This document shows, piece after piece, positions 1 to 7,433 of a stretch of 7,433 bases of DNA. The translations under genes were made by a program, and so were the position numbers. The notes under the pieces are model-generated. The model did not search any database, was not told where the DNA came from, and was given only the letters and a program-made list of their open reading frames with translations. The DNA lies in contig JAEZEK010000181.1 of assembly GCA_023417735.1 (NCBI GenBank), positions 1-7,433 of the forward strand, written 5' to 3'. Positions within the stretch are counted from its first letter, which is position 1. Every line of letters begins with the position of its first letter. The DNA is from Pseudomonadota bacterium (lineage in GTDB: Bacteria > Pseudomonadota > Alphaproteobacteria > Rhizobiales > Afifellaceae).

Positions 1-1021
1 CCGGCTGCGGGCGCCCGCGCGCGCCCGCCTGACCGGTCCAGAGCGGGCTGAAATCGGCAACGCCGAGCTTCTCGGCCGCCGCGCGAAGCGGTGCGGTGAA
101 GCTCGCGGCGAACGGGAACGTCGGCGCGTCCTCGCTGATCGGGCCGAGGTCCCGGACGATCCGGTTCCTGAGGCCGCGTGCCGGGCGCCCGGTGAAGACG
201 TTGGTGAGCACGCTCTCGTCTTCGGCCGATGTCCGCAGTGCTTCGCGGTGCATCGGCGAGATCCGCGCCTCCGGCGTGTGCAGATAGGCGGTGCCGATCT
301 GCACGGCGGACGCGCCGAGCGCGAACGCGGCGGCGATGCCGCGCCCGTCGGCGATGCCGCCCGCCGCGATCACCGGCACATCGACGGCGTCCACGATCTG
401 CGGCACGAGGGCCATGGTGCCGACCTGCGCTGAGACGTCGTCGGCGAGGAACATGCCGCGATGGCCGCCGGCTTCGGCGCCCTGGGCGATGATGGCGTCC
501 ACGCCGCGCTCGGCCAGCCAGCGCGCCTCGGCGACCGTGGTCGCAGAGCTCAGCACCCTGGCGCCGGTCGACCGGGTGCGGGCAAGGAGGTCGTCCGCCG
601 GCAGCCCGAAATGAAAGCTCACGACCTTCGGCCGGATTTCCTCCACCAGCCGGCAGAAGGCTTCGTCGTAGGGCGCACGACCGGCGGAAAGCTCGGCCGG
701 CGGCTCCAGATCCAGTTCCGCATAATACGGCGCGAGCCGCGCCCGCCAGCGCTCGGCCGCACCTTCCGCGGGATGGAGCACGGGATGGCAGAAGAAGTTC
801 ATCGCGAAGCCGCGATTCGTCGCGGCACGGATTCGCTCCACCTCGCCGCGGGCGCCCTCGACCGTCAGCATCGCACAGGGGATCGATCCGAGCGCGCCGG
901 CGGCCGAGACCGCCGCCGCCATGTCCCAGCCCTGCGCGCCGGCCATCGGCGCCTGGACGAGCGGAAGCTCGATCTCCAGGAGATCGAGAAGCCGGGAGGA
1001 AGGCCAATCATCGCGGGGCAT
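1..1021 (-). CDS. Nitronate monooxygenase (class I NMO / 2-nitropropane dioxygenase family), 3' end cut by window edge
   Basis: This FMN-dependent enzyme family oxidises alkyl nitronates such as propionate-3-nitronate to carbonyl compounds and nitrite, a cytoplasmic detoxification role. I read 340 codons from an ATG at 1021 with no stop before the left edge. The family usually runs about 350-360 residues, so only the last 10-20 are probably missing. Near the N-terminus (about 18-31) is the family pattern ELPLVQAPMAGAQG. Residues 180-188 read QGAEAGGHR; the His of this motif is the catalytic base in characterised class I enzymes. AAGGIADGRG (219-228) and ALGASAVQIGT (234-244) form the phosphate-binding side of the TIM barrel. 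The TGRPARGLRN segment near 277 also fits the family. The ATG is preferred because the conserved N-terminal core starts about 18 residues after it, although no strong ribosome binding site is visible. It lies 64 bases downstream of recQ. Family is near certain; the in vivo substrate is not known. Confidence 0.93.
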   Translation of the reverse strand, partial: MPRDDWPSSRLLDLLEIELPLVQAPMAGAQGWDMAAAVSAAGALGSIPCAMLTVEGARGEVERIRAATNRGFAMNFFCHPVLHPAEGAAERWRARLAPYYAELDLEPPAELSAGRAPYDEAFCRLVEEIRPKVVSFHFGLPADDLLARTRSTGARVLSSATTVAEARWLAERGVDAIIAQGAEAGGHRGMFLADDVSAQVGTMALVPQIVDAVDVPVIAAGGIADGRGIAAAFALGASAVQIGTAYLHTPEARISPMHREALRTSAEDESVLTNVFTGRPARGLRNRIVRDLGPISEDAPTFPFAASFTAPLRAAAEKLGVADFSPLWTGQAGARGRPQP

Positions 1022-1048
1022 GACGAAACTCAAGATTGAGACGAATGC

Positions 1049-1078
1049 AGTCTAATTCGCCGTTGCGGAGACGGCCAA
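1049..1078 (-). promoter_or_regulatory. Possible weak sigma70-type promoter for the nitronate monooxygenase gene
   Basis: On the minus strand, TTGGCC (1078-1073) and TAGACT (1054-1049) are separated by 18 bases. Each matches four of six positions of the consensus -35 (TTGACA) and -10 (TATAAT). They lie in the recQ-NMO gap, which is noticeably richer in A and T than its surroundings, and would give a leader of about 20 bases before the ATG at 1021. The matches are weak, and a five-base-pair hairpin (1059-1075) overlaps the spacer, so this is only a candidate. Confidence 0.2.
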
Positions 1079-1085
1079 GCCGATC

Positions 1086-2903
1086 TTAGCCCGTTTTCGC
1101 TCCCGCGAGGACAGCGAGGAAGGGTCGTCCGTAAGTTGCGAGCTTCTTCGCGCCGACGCCGTGCACGGCGGCGAGCGCGTCGAGCGTCTGCGGCCGTGCC
1201 TCCGCCAGCGCGATGAGGGTGCGGTCGGGGAAGATCACGTAAGCGGGCACGTTGGCAGCCTGCGCCAGCTCGCGTCGGAGCCGCTTCAGGCGCTCGAGGA
1301 GTTCGGCATCGGCCTCGCTGGTCAGCGGCGGGGCGGCGCGGCGTTCCCTTCGGGAAGCGACGAGGACCGCATCCTTGCGGCGTGCGAAGGTGCTGCGGCC
1401 GAAGAGGACGTTCCGGCCCGTTTCGGTCACGCGCCAGGTGCCGTAGCCGCCGAAATCCGGCTCGATGTGGCCGGCGGCGTAGAGTTGCCGGAAGAGTGCG
1501 CGCCACTCGTTCTTCGGGCCGTCCGCGCCGACGCCGAAGGTCTGGAGCCGGTCGTGGCCGTGGCGGGCGATCGCCTCCGTCGCCTCGCCCGTCAGCAGGC
1601 TGACGAGGTGCTCGGTCCCGAACCGTTCGCCGGTGCGGGCGATTGCGGAGAGCGCTTTCCGTGCCGCCGTCGTGGCGTCCTCGGGTGCGGCGCCCGAGAG
1701 GCAGAGGTCGCAATTGCCGCAGGCTCCGCTCGTTTCGCCGAAATAGGCAAGCAGCGTCTGCCGCCGGCAGGCGGGCGCCTCGCAGAGCGCGAGCAGCGCG
1801 TTGAGCCGCTGCCGCTCCAGCCGCTTCTGCTCCTCGCCGGCGGTGCTTTTCTCGATCTGCTGGCGCCTCAGCCGCAGGTCGTCCATGCCGAACAGGGTCA
1901 GTGTGTCGGCCGGCAGACCGTCCCGTCCGGCTCGGCCGATTTCCTGATAGTAGGCCTCGATGGACTTCGGCAGGTCGGCATGGGCGACGAAGCGCACGTC
2001 CGGCTTGTCGATGCCCATGCCGAAGGCCACGGTGGCCACCGCCACCACGCCGTCGTCGCGCTGGAAGCGGTCCTGCGCCGCCTGCCGCGCCTCCGGCTCC
2101 AGGCCGGCATGGTAGGCGACGGCATCGTGGCCGTCGGCCCGCAGCCTTGCGGCGAAGTCCACCGTCCGCTTGCGCGAGGCGCAATAGACGATGCCGGATT
2201 GGCCGCGATGCGCGGCAAGGAAGTCGGCGATCTGGCGGGGCGCCGAGCGCTTCGGCTGGAAGGCCAGCGTGAGGTTCGGGCGGTCGAAGCCGTGGACGAA
2301 GACCTGCGGCTCGCCATCGAAGAGCCGCGCGACGATGTCCGTGCGCGTCATGGCGTCGGCAGTGGCGGTGAGCGCCAGGAGCGGCGGCGAGCCGAGCCGG
2401 CGGCGGAGCGCGCCGAGCTGCAGATAATCGGGCCGGAAGTCGTGGCCCCATTGCGAGACGCAATGGGCCTCGTCGACCGCGATCCGCGTCAGCCCGATCC
2501 GGGCGAGGCGCTCCTGCAGCCCGGGCGAGGCGAGGCGCTCCGGCGCGGCATAGAGGAGGCGCAGCCGGCCCGCCGCGGCTTCCTCGAGCGCCGCCACGTT
2601 TGCCTCGTGCGCGTTTGCGGAGGACAGCGATGCGGCCGGCACGCCGAGCGCCTGCATCGCCGCCACCTGGTCGCGCATCAGCGCGATGAGGGGCGAGACG
2701 ACGAGCGTCAGCCCGCCCTCCACGACCGCCGGGAGCTGGTAGCAGAGCGACTTGCCGGCGCCGGTCGGCATGACAGCCAGCACGTCCGCCCGGGAGAGCA
2801 CCGCGGCGACCACCTCGTCCTGTCCGGGGCGGAGGCGGGAAAAGCCGAAGACGTCGCGGATGGCGCGGTCGAGGGGTTCTCGGCTCACGGTCGGGGGCTC
2901 CAC
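1086..2903 (-). CDS. recQ: ATP-dependent DNA helicase RecQ
   Basis: RecQ is a superfamily 2 3'-5' helicase that unwinds DNA for recombination through the RecF pathway and for fork repair. The 605-residue reading shows the full bacterial architecture. The Q-motif region is FSRLRPGQDE (21-30). Walker A, MPTGAGKS, holds Lys51. The DEAH box is at 144-147 and is followed by the aromatic-rich loop SQWGHDFRPDY. Motif III is LTATA (178-182), and motif VI is QEIGRAGRDG (320-329) with the arginine finger. The zinc site is Cys379, Cys395, Cys398 and Cys401, followed by the RQC winged helix (about 405-515) and a single HRDC domain (about 530-600). Length and order match E. coli RecQ (about 610). The start at 2903 is GTG and lacks a good ribosome binding site. 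A second GTG at 2888 has GGAG nine bases upstream and is the better start, giving 600 residues. The gene begins 27 bases after the M15-like gene, so co-transcription is likely. Confidence 0.97.
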   Translation of the reverse strand: MEPPTVSREPLDRAIRDVFGFSRLRPGQDEVVAAVLSRADVLAVMPTGAGKSLCYQLPAVVEGGLTLVVSPLIALMRDQVAAMQALGVPAASLSSANAHEANVAALEEAAAGRLRLLYAAPERLASPGLQERLARIGLTRIAVDEAHCVSQWGHDFRPDYLQLGALRRRLGSPPLLALTATADAMTRTDIVARLFDGEPQVFVHGFDRPNLTLAFQPKRSAPRQIADFLAAHRGQSGIVYCASRKRTVDFAARLRADGHDAVAYHAGLEPEARQAAQDRFQRDDGVVAVATVAFGMGIDKPDVRFVAHADLPKSIEAYYQEIGRAGRDGLPADTLTLFGMDDLRLRRQQIEKSTAGEEQKRLERQRLNALLALCEAPACRRQTLLAYFGETSGACGNCDLCLSGAAPEDATTAARKALSAIARTGERFGTEHLVSLLTGEATEAIARHGHDRLQTFGVGADGPKNEWRALFRQLYAAGHIEPDFGGYGTWRVTETGRNVLFGRSTFARRKDAVLVASRRERRAAPPLTSEADAELLERLKRLRRELAQAANVPAYVIFPDRTLIALAEARPQTLDALAAVHGVGAKKLATYGRPFLAVLAGAKTG

Positions 2904-2930
2904 GTCTGCGCTGGTGAGCCGTTTCGGCGG

Positions 2931-3554
2931 TCAGAGACCGGAGGCGGCAAGGAAGGCGCGGTACTCGGCCGAATGATCGCCGTCATGGCTGGCCCTTCCC
3001 GGTTTCGTCAGATGACCCTTCCGCGGCGGTATGTAGCTGTAGATCGTTCGCTCCGGCTCCTCGCGCCACGTGAGATTGAAGGCTGCGAACCTCGGGAAGA
3101 ACTGCATCGCCGAATAGGGGAGGTGGTCGTGCACCCACCAGGCGAGCGCTTCCCAGTGCTCCGTCCGTTCGTAGTACGGAATGAAGGCGTTCACGATGAT
3201 GCAGGCCGTGGCACCCATCCTGCCATCGGGGTCGCGCCGGTCCCAGATGTGTCCGGCGTAGTTGCTCTCGTTGCGGGCGCAATTGTGTCCGCGCTCGTTG
3301 CCGATCCGGTTCACCTCCGGCGAGCGATAGGCCGAGCGGATCGAGACCCGCCCGAAGCGCGCGGCGAGCGGTTCCAGGAGCTCCGTGCAAAGCATACGTC
3401 CCGCCGCGATGGCGAGGTCGGGATCGTCGGGGATGTTCGGAATCCCGTAGAACGACGCCACTTCCGCATGGAGGAAGTCGCGCATGAAGAAGGAGGGCGA
3501 CAGCCTGACCCTGCCGAGCTCTTCGAGGGACCGGACCGTTCTCGGCTTCCGCAT
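2931..3554 (-). CDS. Unnamed protein with peptidase M15-like (D-Ala-D-Ala carboxypeptidase fold) features
   Basis: I do not recognise a named gene. From the ATG at 3554 the protein has 207 residues; a TTG directly before it (3557) would add one, and residue numbers here use that 208-residue form. No ribosome binding site clearly favours either. The segment SIRSAYRSPEVN (72-83) matches the [ST]-x-x-YRSP-x-x-N signature of M15 metallopeptidases, which cut D-Ala-containing peptidoglycan peptides. GHIWDRRDPDGRMGATACI (102-120) sits where M15 proteins have the zinc motif SxHxxGxAxD. His103 is kept, but an insertion is present and Cys119 falls where the Asp ligand is expected. WWVHDHLPYS (140-149), with His143 and His145, may supply the third ligand, as the HxH of M15 does. 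A second acidic/His cluster, HDGDH, lies at 191-195. No signal peptide or membrane segment is seen, which is odd for a wall enzyme. Fold assignment is inference from motifs; activity is unproven. It is followed at 27 bases by recQ. Confidence 0.75.
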   Translation of the reverse strand: MRKPRTVRSLEELGRVRLSPSFFMRDFLHAEVASFYGIPNIPDDPDLAIAAGRMLCTELLEPLAARFGRVSIRSAYRSPEVNRIGNERGHNCARNESNYAGHIWDRRDPDGRMGATACIIVNAFIPYYERTEHWEALAWWVHDHLPYSAMQFFPRFAAFNLTWREEPERTIYSYIPPRKGHLTKPGRASHDGDHSAEYRAFLAASGL

Positions 3555-3608
3555 CAAAGGAGCTTGACCGACTCCGAAGCCGCCCGCCAGACCTGCCGTC
3601 GCGCGGCG

Positions 3609-3648
3609 TGCCGCTGCCCCGGATCGAGCGGCAACGGTCCCTGCCGCT
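3609..3648 (-). repeat. Three-arm repeat able to form two mutually exclusive hairpins in the leader of the M15-like gene
   Basis: On the plus strand TGCCGCT occurs at 3609-3615 and 3642-3648, and its exact complement AGCGGCA at 3627-3633. The middle arm can pair perfectly over seven bases with either neighbour (loops of 11 and 8 bases), so the two hairpins exclude each other. The outer arms extend to a nine-base direct repeat, TGCCGCTGC. The element lies about 55-95 bases before the start of the M15-like gene, in its probable transcribed leader. No U-tract follows either hairpin and no leader peptide was recognised, so a regulatory role is only suggested. GC-rich sequence makes short complementary words common. 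Confidence 0.35.
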
Positions 3649-3716
3649 GCACCCAGCGCGCGCTGAACGCGGTGGGCCCGGGTCGCGCTCGGGCGCTCGT
3701 CCGGACAGAAGCGGCA

Positions 3717-3762
3717 ATCGACCGGGCGCAGTCGCGTTGCTGGACCAGGCGGCCCGGACGAT
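3717..3762 (-). repeat. Imperfect inverted repeat just downstream of argG (possible 3' end structure)
   Basis: Arms ATCGACCGGGC (3717-3727) and GCCCGGACGAT (3752-3762) are complementary in ten of eleven positions, with a 24-base loop. On the minus strand the first arm begins five bases after the argG stop codon. It could stabilise the argG mRNA end or assist termination. No T-run follows it, so it is not a classical intrinsic terminator. The rest of the 3555-3767 gap contains no supportable gene on either strand and no tRNA signature. Confidence 0.4.
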
Positions 3763-3767
3763 CTGCC

Positions 3768-4994
<1,227 letters not shown>

Positions 4995-5030
4995 GGGTCT
5001 GTCCGTCAGGGGTCGGGGAGTCGGCCGGCA

Positions 5031-5888
5031 CTATAGTCGGGGCCGGTCCGTGCGCAAGCCGGACAGGCCGCGGCGGAGCGCCCGCCCGGCGCGGGCGAGC
5101 GCTGCTTCAGCGCCGGTGTCGAATCCCCTCGGCAGGCCGATGAGGAGGAGGCGCCAGAAGACGACCATGACGACGAGCACGATCGCCCAGGAGAGCAGGA
5201 CATCGGACAGGAAATGCCCGCCCATTGCGAGCCGCCCATAGGACACGACAGCCGCGAAGAGAAGGGTGCCGACGAGCACAACGCGCCGCCAGGCGGGCGG
5301 GGCGATGAAGACCAGCGCCACGACGAAGAAGGCGGATGCGCCCTCGCCGGACACGAACGAGCAGTTGGTGCCGCAGGCCTGCGACAGATGCCAGACGGGC
5401 GTGAAGTCTGCCGTGCCGCCGAACTCGAGGACGTCGCGCGGCCGTGCCCGGCCCCAGTGCTCCTTCAGGAGGGCGTTGACGATCAGCCCCGGGCCGACGG
5501 CATAGGTGGCGAGCACGAAGAGGGTCGTGCGCGGCCGGACGAGCAAACGGCTCTCCGGAAAGGCGAGCTTCACGAGAAGCGGCAGGAAGACGAGGAGGGC
5601 GATGAGGATCTGGACTGCGACCCCCACCTTCCGCAGCGTCCGTATCGCGGATGAGGTCGCAGCGGAAAAGCCGCTGGCTTCGGCGTAGAAGAGCCGGGAC
5701 GCCGCGAGGTCGAGCGCAGGGAAGAGCAAGAACGGCAGGGAGACGGCCACCATCGCGCCGAAGGCGGCGAGGATCGGGTGACGGCGGACGGCTGAGGAAA
5801 GGGCCGCGAGATGCTGACCGGGCCAATGGCTGCGAGACGTCATGCGCGGACGGCTTAGCGGCCCGAGCACGGTTAGGCCAGCCGCCAT
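5031..5888 (-). CDS. PAP2-family membrane phosphatase (lipid phosphate phosphatase) with SGE in motif 2
   Basis: The PAP2 superfamily removes phosphate from membrane lipids such as phosphatidate, phosphatidylglycerophosphate, undecaprenyl pyrophosphate or lipid A; which one applies here cannot be told. The 285 residues show about six hydrophobic segments (roughly 39-58, 90-108, 121-141, 183-198, 203-217 and 231-250). Motif 1 is K-x6-RP: Lys142, Arg149, Pro150. Motif 2, normally PSGH, reads FVSGEGAS with Ser180-Gly181-Glu182. Motif 3 is R-x5-H-x3-D: Arg219, His225, Asp229. The catalytic His of motif 3 is therefore intact, while the motif 2 His is replaced by Glu. Cys172 and Cys176 precede motif 2 and may form a disulfide on the periplasmic side. 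The ATG at 5888 lies nine bases after recR; an ATG at 5843 (Met16) is an alternative start and neither has a clear ribosome binding site. The Arg-rich C-terminus is probably cytoplasmic. Confidence 0.88.
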   Translation of the reverse strand: MAAGLTVLGPLSRPRMTSRSHWPGQHLAALSSAVRRHPILAAFGAMVAVSLPFLLFPALDLAASRLFYAEASGFSAATSSAIRTLRKVGVAVQILIALLVFLPLLVKLAFPESRLLVRPRTTLFVLATYAVGPGLIVNALLKEHWGRARPRDVLEFGGTADFTPVWHLSQACGTNCSFVSGEGASAFFVVALVFIAPPAWRRVVLVGTLLFAAVVSYGRLAMGGHFLSDVLLSWAIVLVVMVVFWRLLLIGLPRGFDTGAEAALARAGRALRRGLSGLRTDRPRL

Positions 5889-5897
5889 CGGCCCGGC

Positions 5898-6503
5898 TCA
5901 GAACGGCGTGCGGCTGCGCATCGCCGCGGCGAGCGTGCCGTCGTCGAGATAATCGAGCTCGCCGCCGACCGGCACGCCGTGCGCGAGGCGGGTCACGCGG
6001 GCTGCGGTGCCGGCGAGCTGGTCGGTGATGTAATGCGCGGTGGTCTGGCCCTCGACGGTGGCGTTGACCGCGAGCACCACCTCCTCGATCCCGCCCCCCG
6101 CGACGCGTGCGACGAGGCCGACGATGTTGAGGTCATCCGGCCCGATCCCGTCGAGCGGCGAAAGCGTACCGCCGAGCACGTGATAGCGCCCGCGCGTGGC
6201 GGCGGCGCGTTCCAGCGCCCAGAGATCGCCGACGTCCTCGACCACGACGAGGGTCGTGGGGTCGCGGCCCGGGTCGGCGCAGATCGAACAGGGGTCGCGG
6301 GTATCGACATTGCCGCAGGCGGAGCAGACCTTGACCGCGGCTGCGGCCTCCGCCGTCGCCCGCGCGAGCGGCTCGAGCAGGCTTTCCCGATGCTTCATCA
6401 AGTGGAGCGCGGCGCGCCGGGCGGAGCGGGGCCCGAGCCCCGGCAGCCGTGCCAGAAGCTGGATGAGCCGCTCGATCTCCGGCCCGACGGTGGAACGCTT
6501 CAT
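5898..6503 (-). CDS. recR: Recombination mediator protein RecR
   Basis: RecR forms a ring-shaped clamp with RecO (and RecF) that loads RecA onto SSB-coated single-stranded gaps. The 201 residues match the family length of about 200. In order: a helix-hairpin-helix segment with [11 protein letters not shown] (20-30), a C4 zinc finger with Cys60, Cys63, Cys72 and Cys75, and a Toprim domain starting with [14 protein letters not shown] (85-98). The conserved [13 protein letters not shown] stretch (147-159) and the C-terminal segment [19 protein letters not shown] (173-191) complete it. The ATG at 6503 gives the usual RecR beginning ([17 protein letters not shown]) after a few residues. It follows ebfC by 19 bases, in the dnaX-ebfC-recR arrangement seen in many bacteria, and is followed at nine bases by the PAP2 gene. 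With recQ in the same window, two RecF-pathway genes lie within 5 kb, though not adjacent. Confidence 0.97.
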   Translation of the reverse strand: MKRSTVGPEIERLIQLLARLPGLGPRSARRAALHLMKHRESLLEPLARATAEAAAAVKVCSACGNVDTRDPCSICADPGRDPTTLVVVEDVGDLWALERAAATRGRYHVLGGTLSPLDGIGPDDLNIVGLVARVAGGGIEEVVLAVNATVEGQTTAHYITDQLAGTAARVTRLAHGVPVGGELDYLDDGTLAAAMRSRTPF

Positions 6504-6522
6504 GTGCTCGGAGCGGCCTGCC

Positions 6523-6846
6523 TCAGAACGGGAGCTTCAGCCCGGCCGGCAGCGACAGGCCGGAGGTGAGCTCGCCCATCTTGGCCTCGGCGGCACGGTC
6601 GGCCTTGGTCCGGGCGTCGGTCGCCGCCGCGACGACCAGGTCCTCGAGCACCTCGATCTCGTCCGCCTTGGCGAGCGAGGGGTCGATCTTCACGCCCTTC
6701 ACCTGGCCCTTGCCGTCGACGGTGACGGTCACGAGGCCGCCGCCGGCGGATCCGGCGATCTCCATCTCGGAGATCTCCTGCTGCAGGCTGCCGAGCCGGT
6801 CCTGCAGCTCCTTTGCCTGCTTCATCATTCCCATCAGGTCTTTCAC
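6523..6846 (-). CDS. ebfC: YbaB/EbfC-family nucleoid-associated DNA-binding protein
   Basis: EbfC proteins are small dimeric 'tweezer' proteins that bind DNA and may act in nucleoid organisation or alongside recombination. From the GTG at 6846 the protein has 107 residues, the usual length, and begins [15 protein letters not shown], like the family's typical MKNIMGLMKQ start. An N-terminal amphipathic helix (about 1-30) is followed by beta strands with [19 protein letters not shown] (37-55), then a second long helix, and a C-terminal tail ending [12 protein letters not shown]. An in-frame ATG at 6873 would give 116 residues overlapping the dnaX end by 11 bases. The GTG is chosen because GAGGAGA (6860-6854) lies seven bases before it and because it matches the family N-terminus. 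With this start there is a 16-base gap after dnaX rather than an overlap. Confidence 0.94.
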   Translation of the reverse strand: MKDLMGMMKQAKELQDRLGSLQQEISEMEIAGSAGGGLVTVTVDGKGQVKGVKIDPSLAKADEIEVLEDLVVAAATDARTKADRAAEAKMGELTSGLSLPAGLKLPF

Positions 6847-6853
6847 GGTCACG

Positions 6854-6860
6854 TCTCCTC
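6854..6860 (-). promoter_or_regulatory. Ribosome binding site that decides the ebfC start
   Basis: On the minus strand GAGGAGA lies between the dnaX stop codon and the GTG at 6846, with a seven-base spacer. It is the strongest Shine-Dalgarno match noticed in the window. It would fall inside the coding sequence if the upstream ATG (6873) were used, and it is too close (one to two bases) to the GTG at 6852. Confidence 0.7.
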
Positions 6861-6862
6861 GA

Positions 6863-7433
6863 TCAGTCGTCATCCGGGTCGGAACGCTCGTCGGGCGGCG
6901 CGAGGTCCGGCGCCACCCGGCGGTCGCGGACCGCGACGATCTCGGCTCCGGGAAAGCGCGCGAGCACGGCCTGCACCAGCGGCTCGCTCTGGACCTCCTC
7001 CAGCGCGGGCGCCTTCCGGCGCTCGCGGGCCTCGTGGAGCGTGTCGGCGCCGTCCTCCTGGCCGACGACGACCACCCATCGCGTTCCGGTCCAATCGCGC
7101 AGCCGGTTGGTCAGGCGCTGCGGCAGGTCCGGCTCGGCATCCGGGGTGAGCGCGATCTCGATGCGCCCCGGCTCCATCTTGACCGGGCGGACCTGGCGCT
7201 CCAGCGCGAAGACCAGGAGGCGGTCGCGCTCGGCATGGGCGAGCGCGACGATGTCCTCGAAGCGCTCCAGCACCGGGCCGGCCGGCGGGGGAGCGGATTC
7301 AGGCGGAGGAACGGCCGGCTCGGGATCCGGGTTTCTCACCGCCTGCAGCAGGGGTGCGCGCGCGGATTGCGCGGCGGGCTGGCCGGCCGTACGCAGGGAC
7401 ACCTGCTGCGTCGGGGCCGGCGGTATCGCCGGC
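6863..7433 (-). CDS. dnaX: DNA polymerase III subunit gamma/tau, C-terminal part (5' end cut by window edge)
   Basis: DnaX (tau) is the ATPase of the clamp loader that also ties polymerase cores to the replisome. Only the last 189 residues are in the window; the AAA+ ATPase part lies to the right and cannot be assessed. The visible part starts with a Pro/Ala-rich linker (about 1-53 of this fragment). A globular C-terminal domain follows, from FEDIVALAHAERDRLL (about 58) to AVLARFPGAEIVAVRD (about 170). It includes the IEIALTP, LRDWTGTRWVVVVG and PLVQAVLARFPGA patterns typical of alphaproteobacterial tau C-terminal domains, which in tau proteins contact the polymerase alpha subunit. The protein ends in an acidic tail (DERSDPDDD). 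The identification rests on this domain and on the conserved dnaX-ebfC-recR order. Whether a short gamma form is made cannot be judged without the upstream part. Confidence 0.9.
   Translation of the reverse strand, partial: PAIPPAPTQQVSLRTAGQPAAQSARAPLLQAVRNPDPEPAVPPPESAPPPAGPVLERFEDIVALAHAERDRLLVFALERQVRPVKMEPGRIEIALTPDAEPDLPQRLTNRLRDWTGTRWVVVVGQEDGADTLHEARERRKAPALEEVQSEPLVQAVLARFPGAEIVAVRDRRVAPDLAPPDERSDPDDD

Noticed and set aside
7..28. GC-only palindromic stretch near the left edge
   Set aside because: It lies in frame within the Gly/Ala/Arg-rich C-terminal part of the nitronate monooxygenase coding sequence and is explained by codon composition.
461..1039. Plus-strand open frame of 192 codons opposite the nitronate monooxygenase gene
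   Set aside because: It is antisense to a well-supported enzyme with conserved motifs on the minus strand, and its product matches nothing recognisable.
1059..1075. Five-base-pair hairpin (GCCGT/ACGGC, 7-base loop) after recQ as an intrinsic terminator
   Set aside because: The stem is short and no T-run follows on either strand.

Overview
This is a GC-rich bacterial chromosomal window, very probably from an alphaproteobacterium. Evidence: the dnaX-ebfC-recR order, an alphaproteobacterial-style DnaX C-terminus, and protein sequences typical of Rhizobiales/Rhodospirillales-like genomes. The assignment below class is not supported. All eight recognised genes lie on the minus strand, so transcription runs from the right edge to the left edge. 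No insertion sequence, prophage, CRISPR array, tRNA or rRNA was seen.

In transcription order, the right part (7433 to 5898) holds the end of dnaX (polymerase III tau/gamma), ebfC (YbaB nucleoid-associated protein) and recR (RecFOR recombination mediator). This replication/repair cluster is conserved in many bacteria. It is followed after 9 bases by a PAP2-family membrane phosphatase, and 36 bases further by argG (argininosuccinate synthase). These five genes are packed tightly enough to be one transcription unit.

A 210-base non-coding gap (about 3555-3767) follows argG. It holds a long imperfect inverted repeat just after the argG stop. Nearer the next gene it holds three copies of a 7-base arm that can form two mutually exclusive hairpins. 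After the gap come an unnamed protein with metallopeptidase M15-like features, recQ (DNA helicase), and a class I nitronate monooxygenase that runs off the left edge. The M15-like gene and recQ are close enough to be co-transcribed.

Functionally the window is mostly housekeeping: DNA replication and recombination (dnaX, ebfC, recR, recQ), arginine synthesis (argG), lipid phosphate metabolism (PAP2) and nitroalkane detoxification. I found no convincing new multi-gene system. The points most worth a second look are the M15-like protein with an altered zinc-site motif, the PAP2 enzyme with Glu in place of the motif-2 His, and the paired hairpins in the leader of the M15-like gene. Three start codons (ebfC, recQ and the M15-like gene) are probably not the longest-ORF choices.
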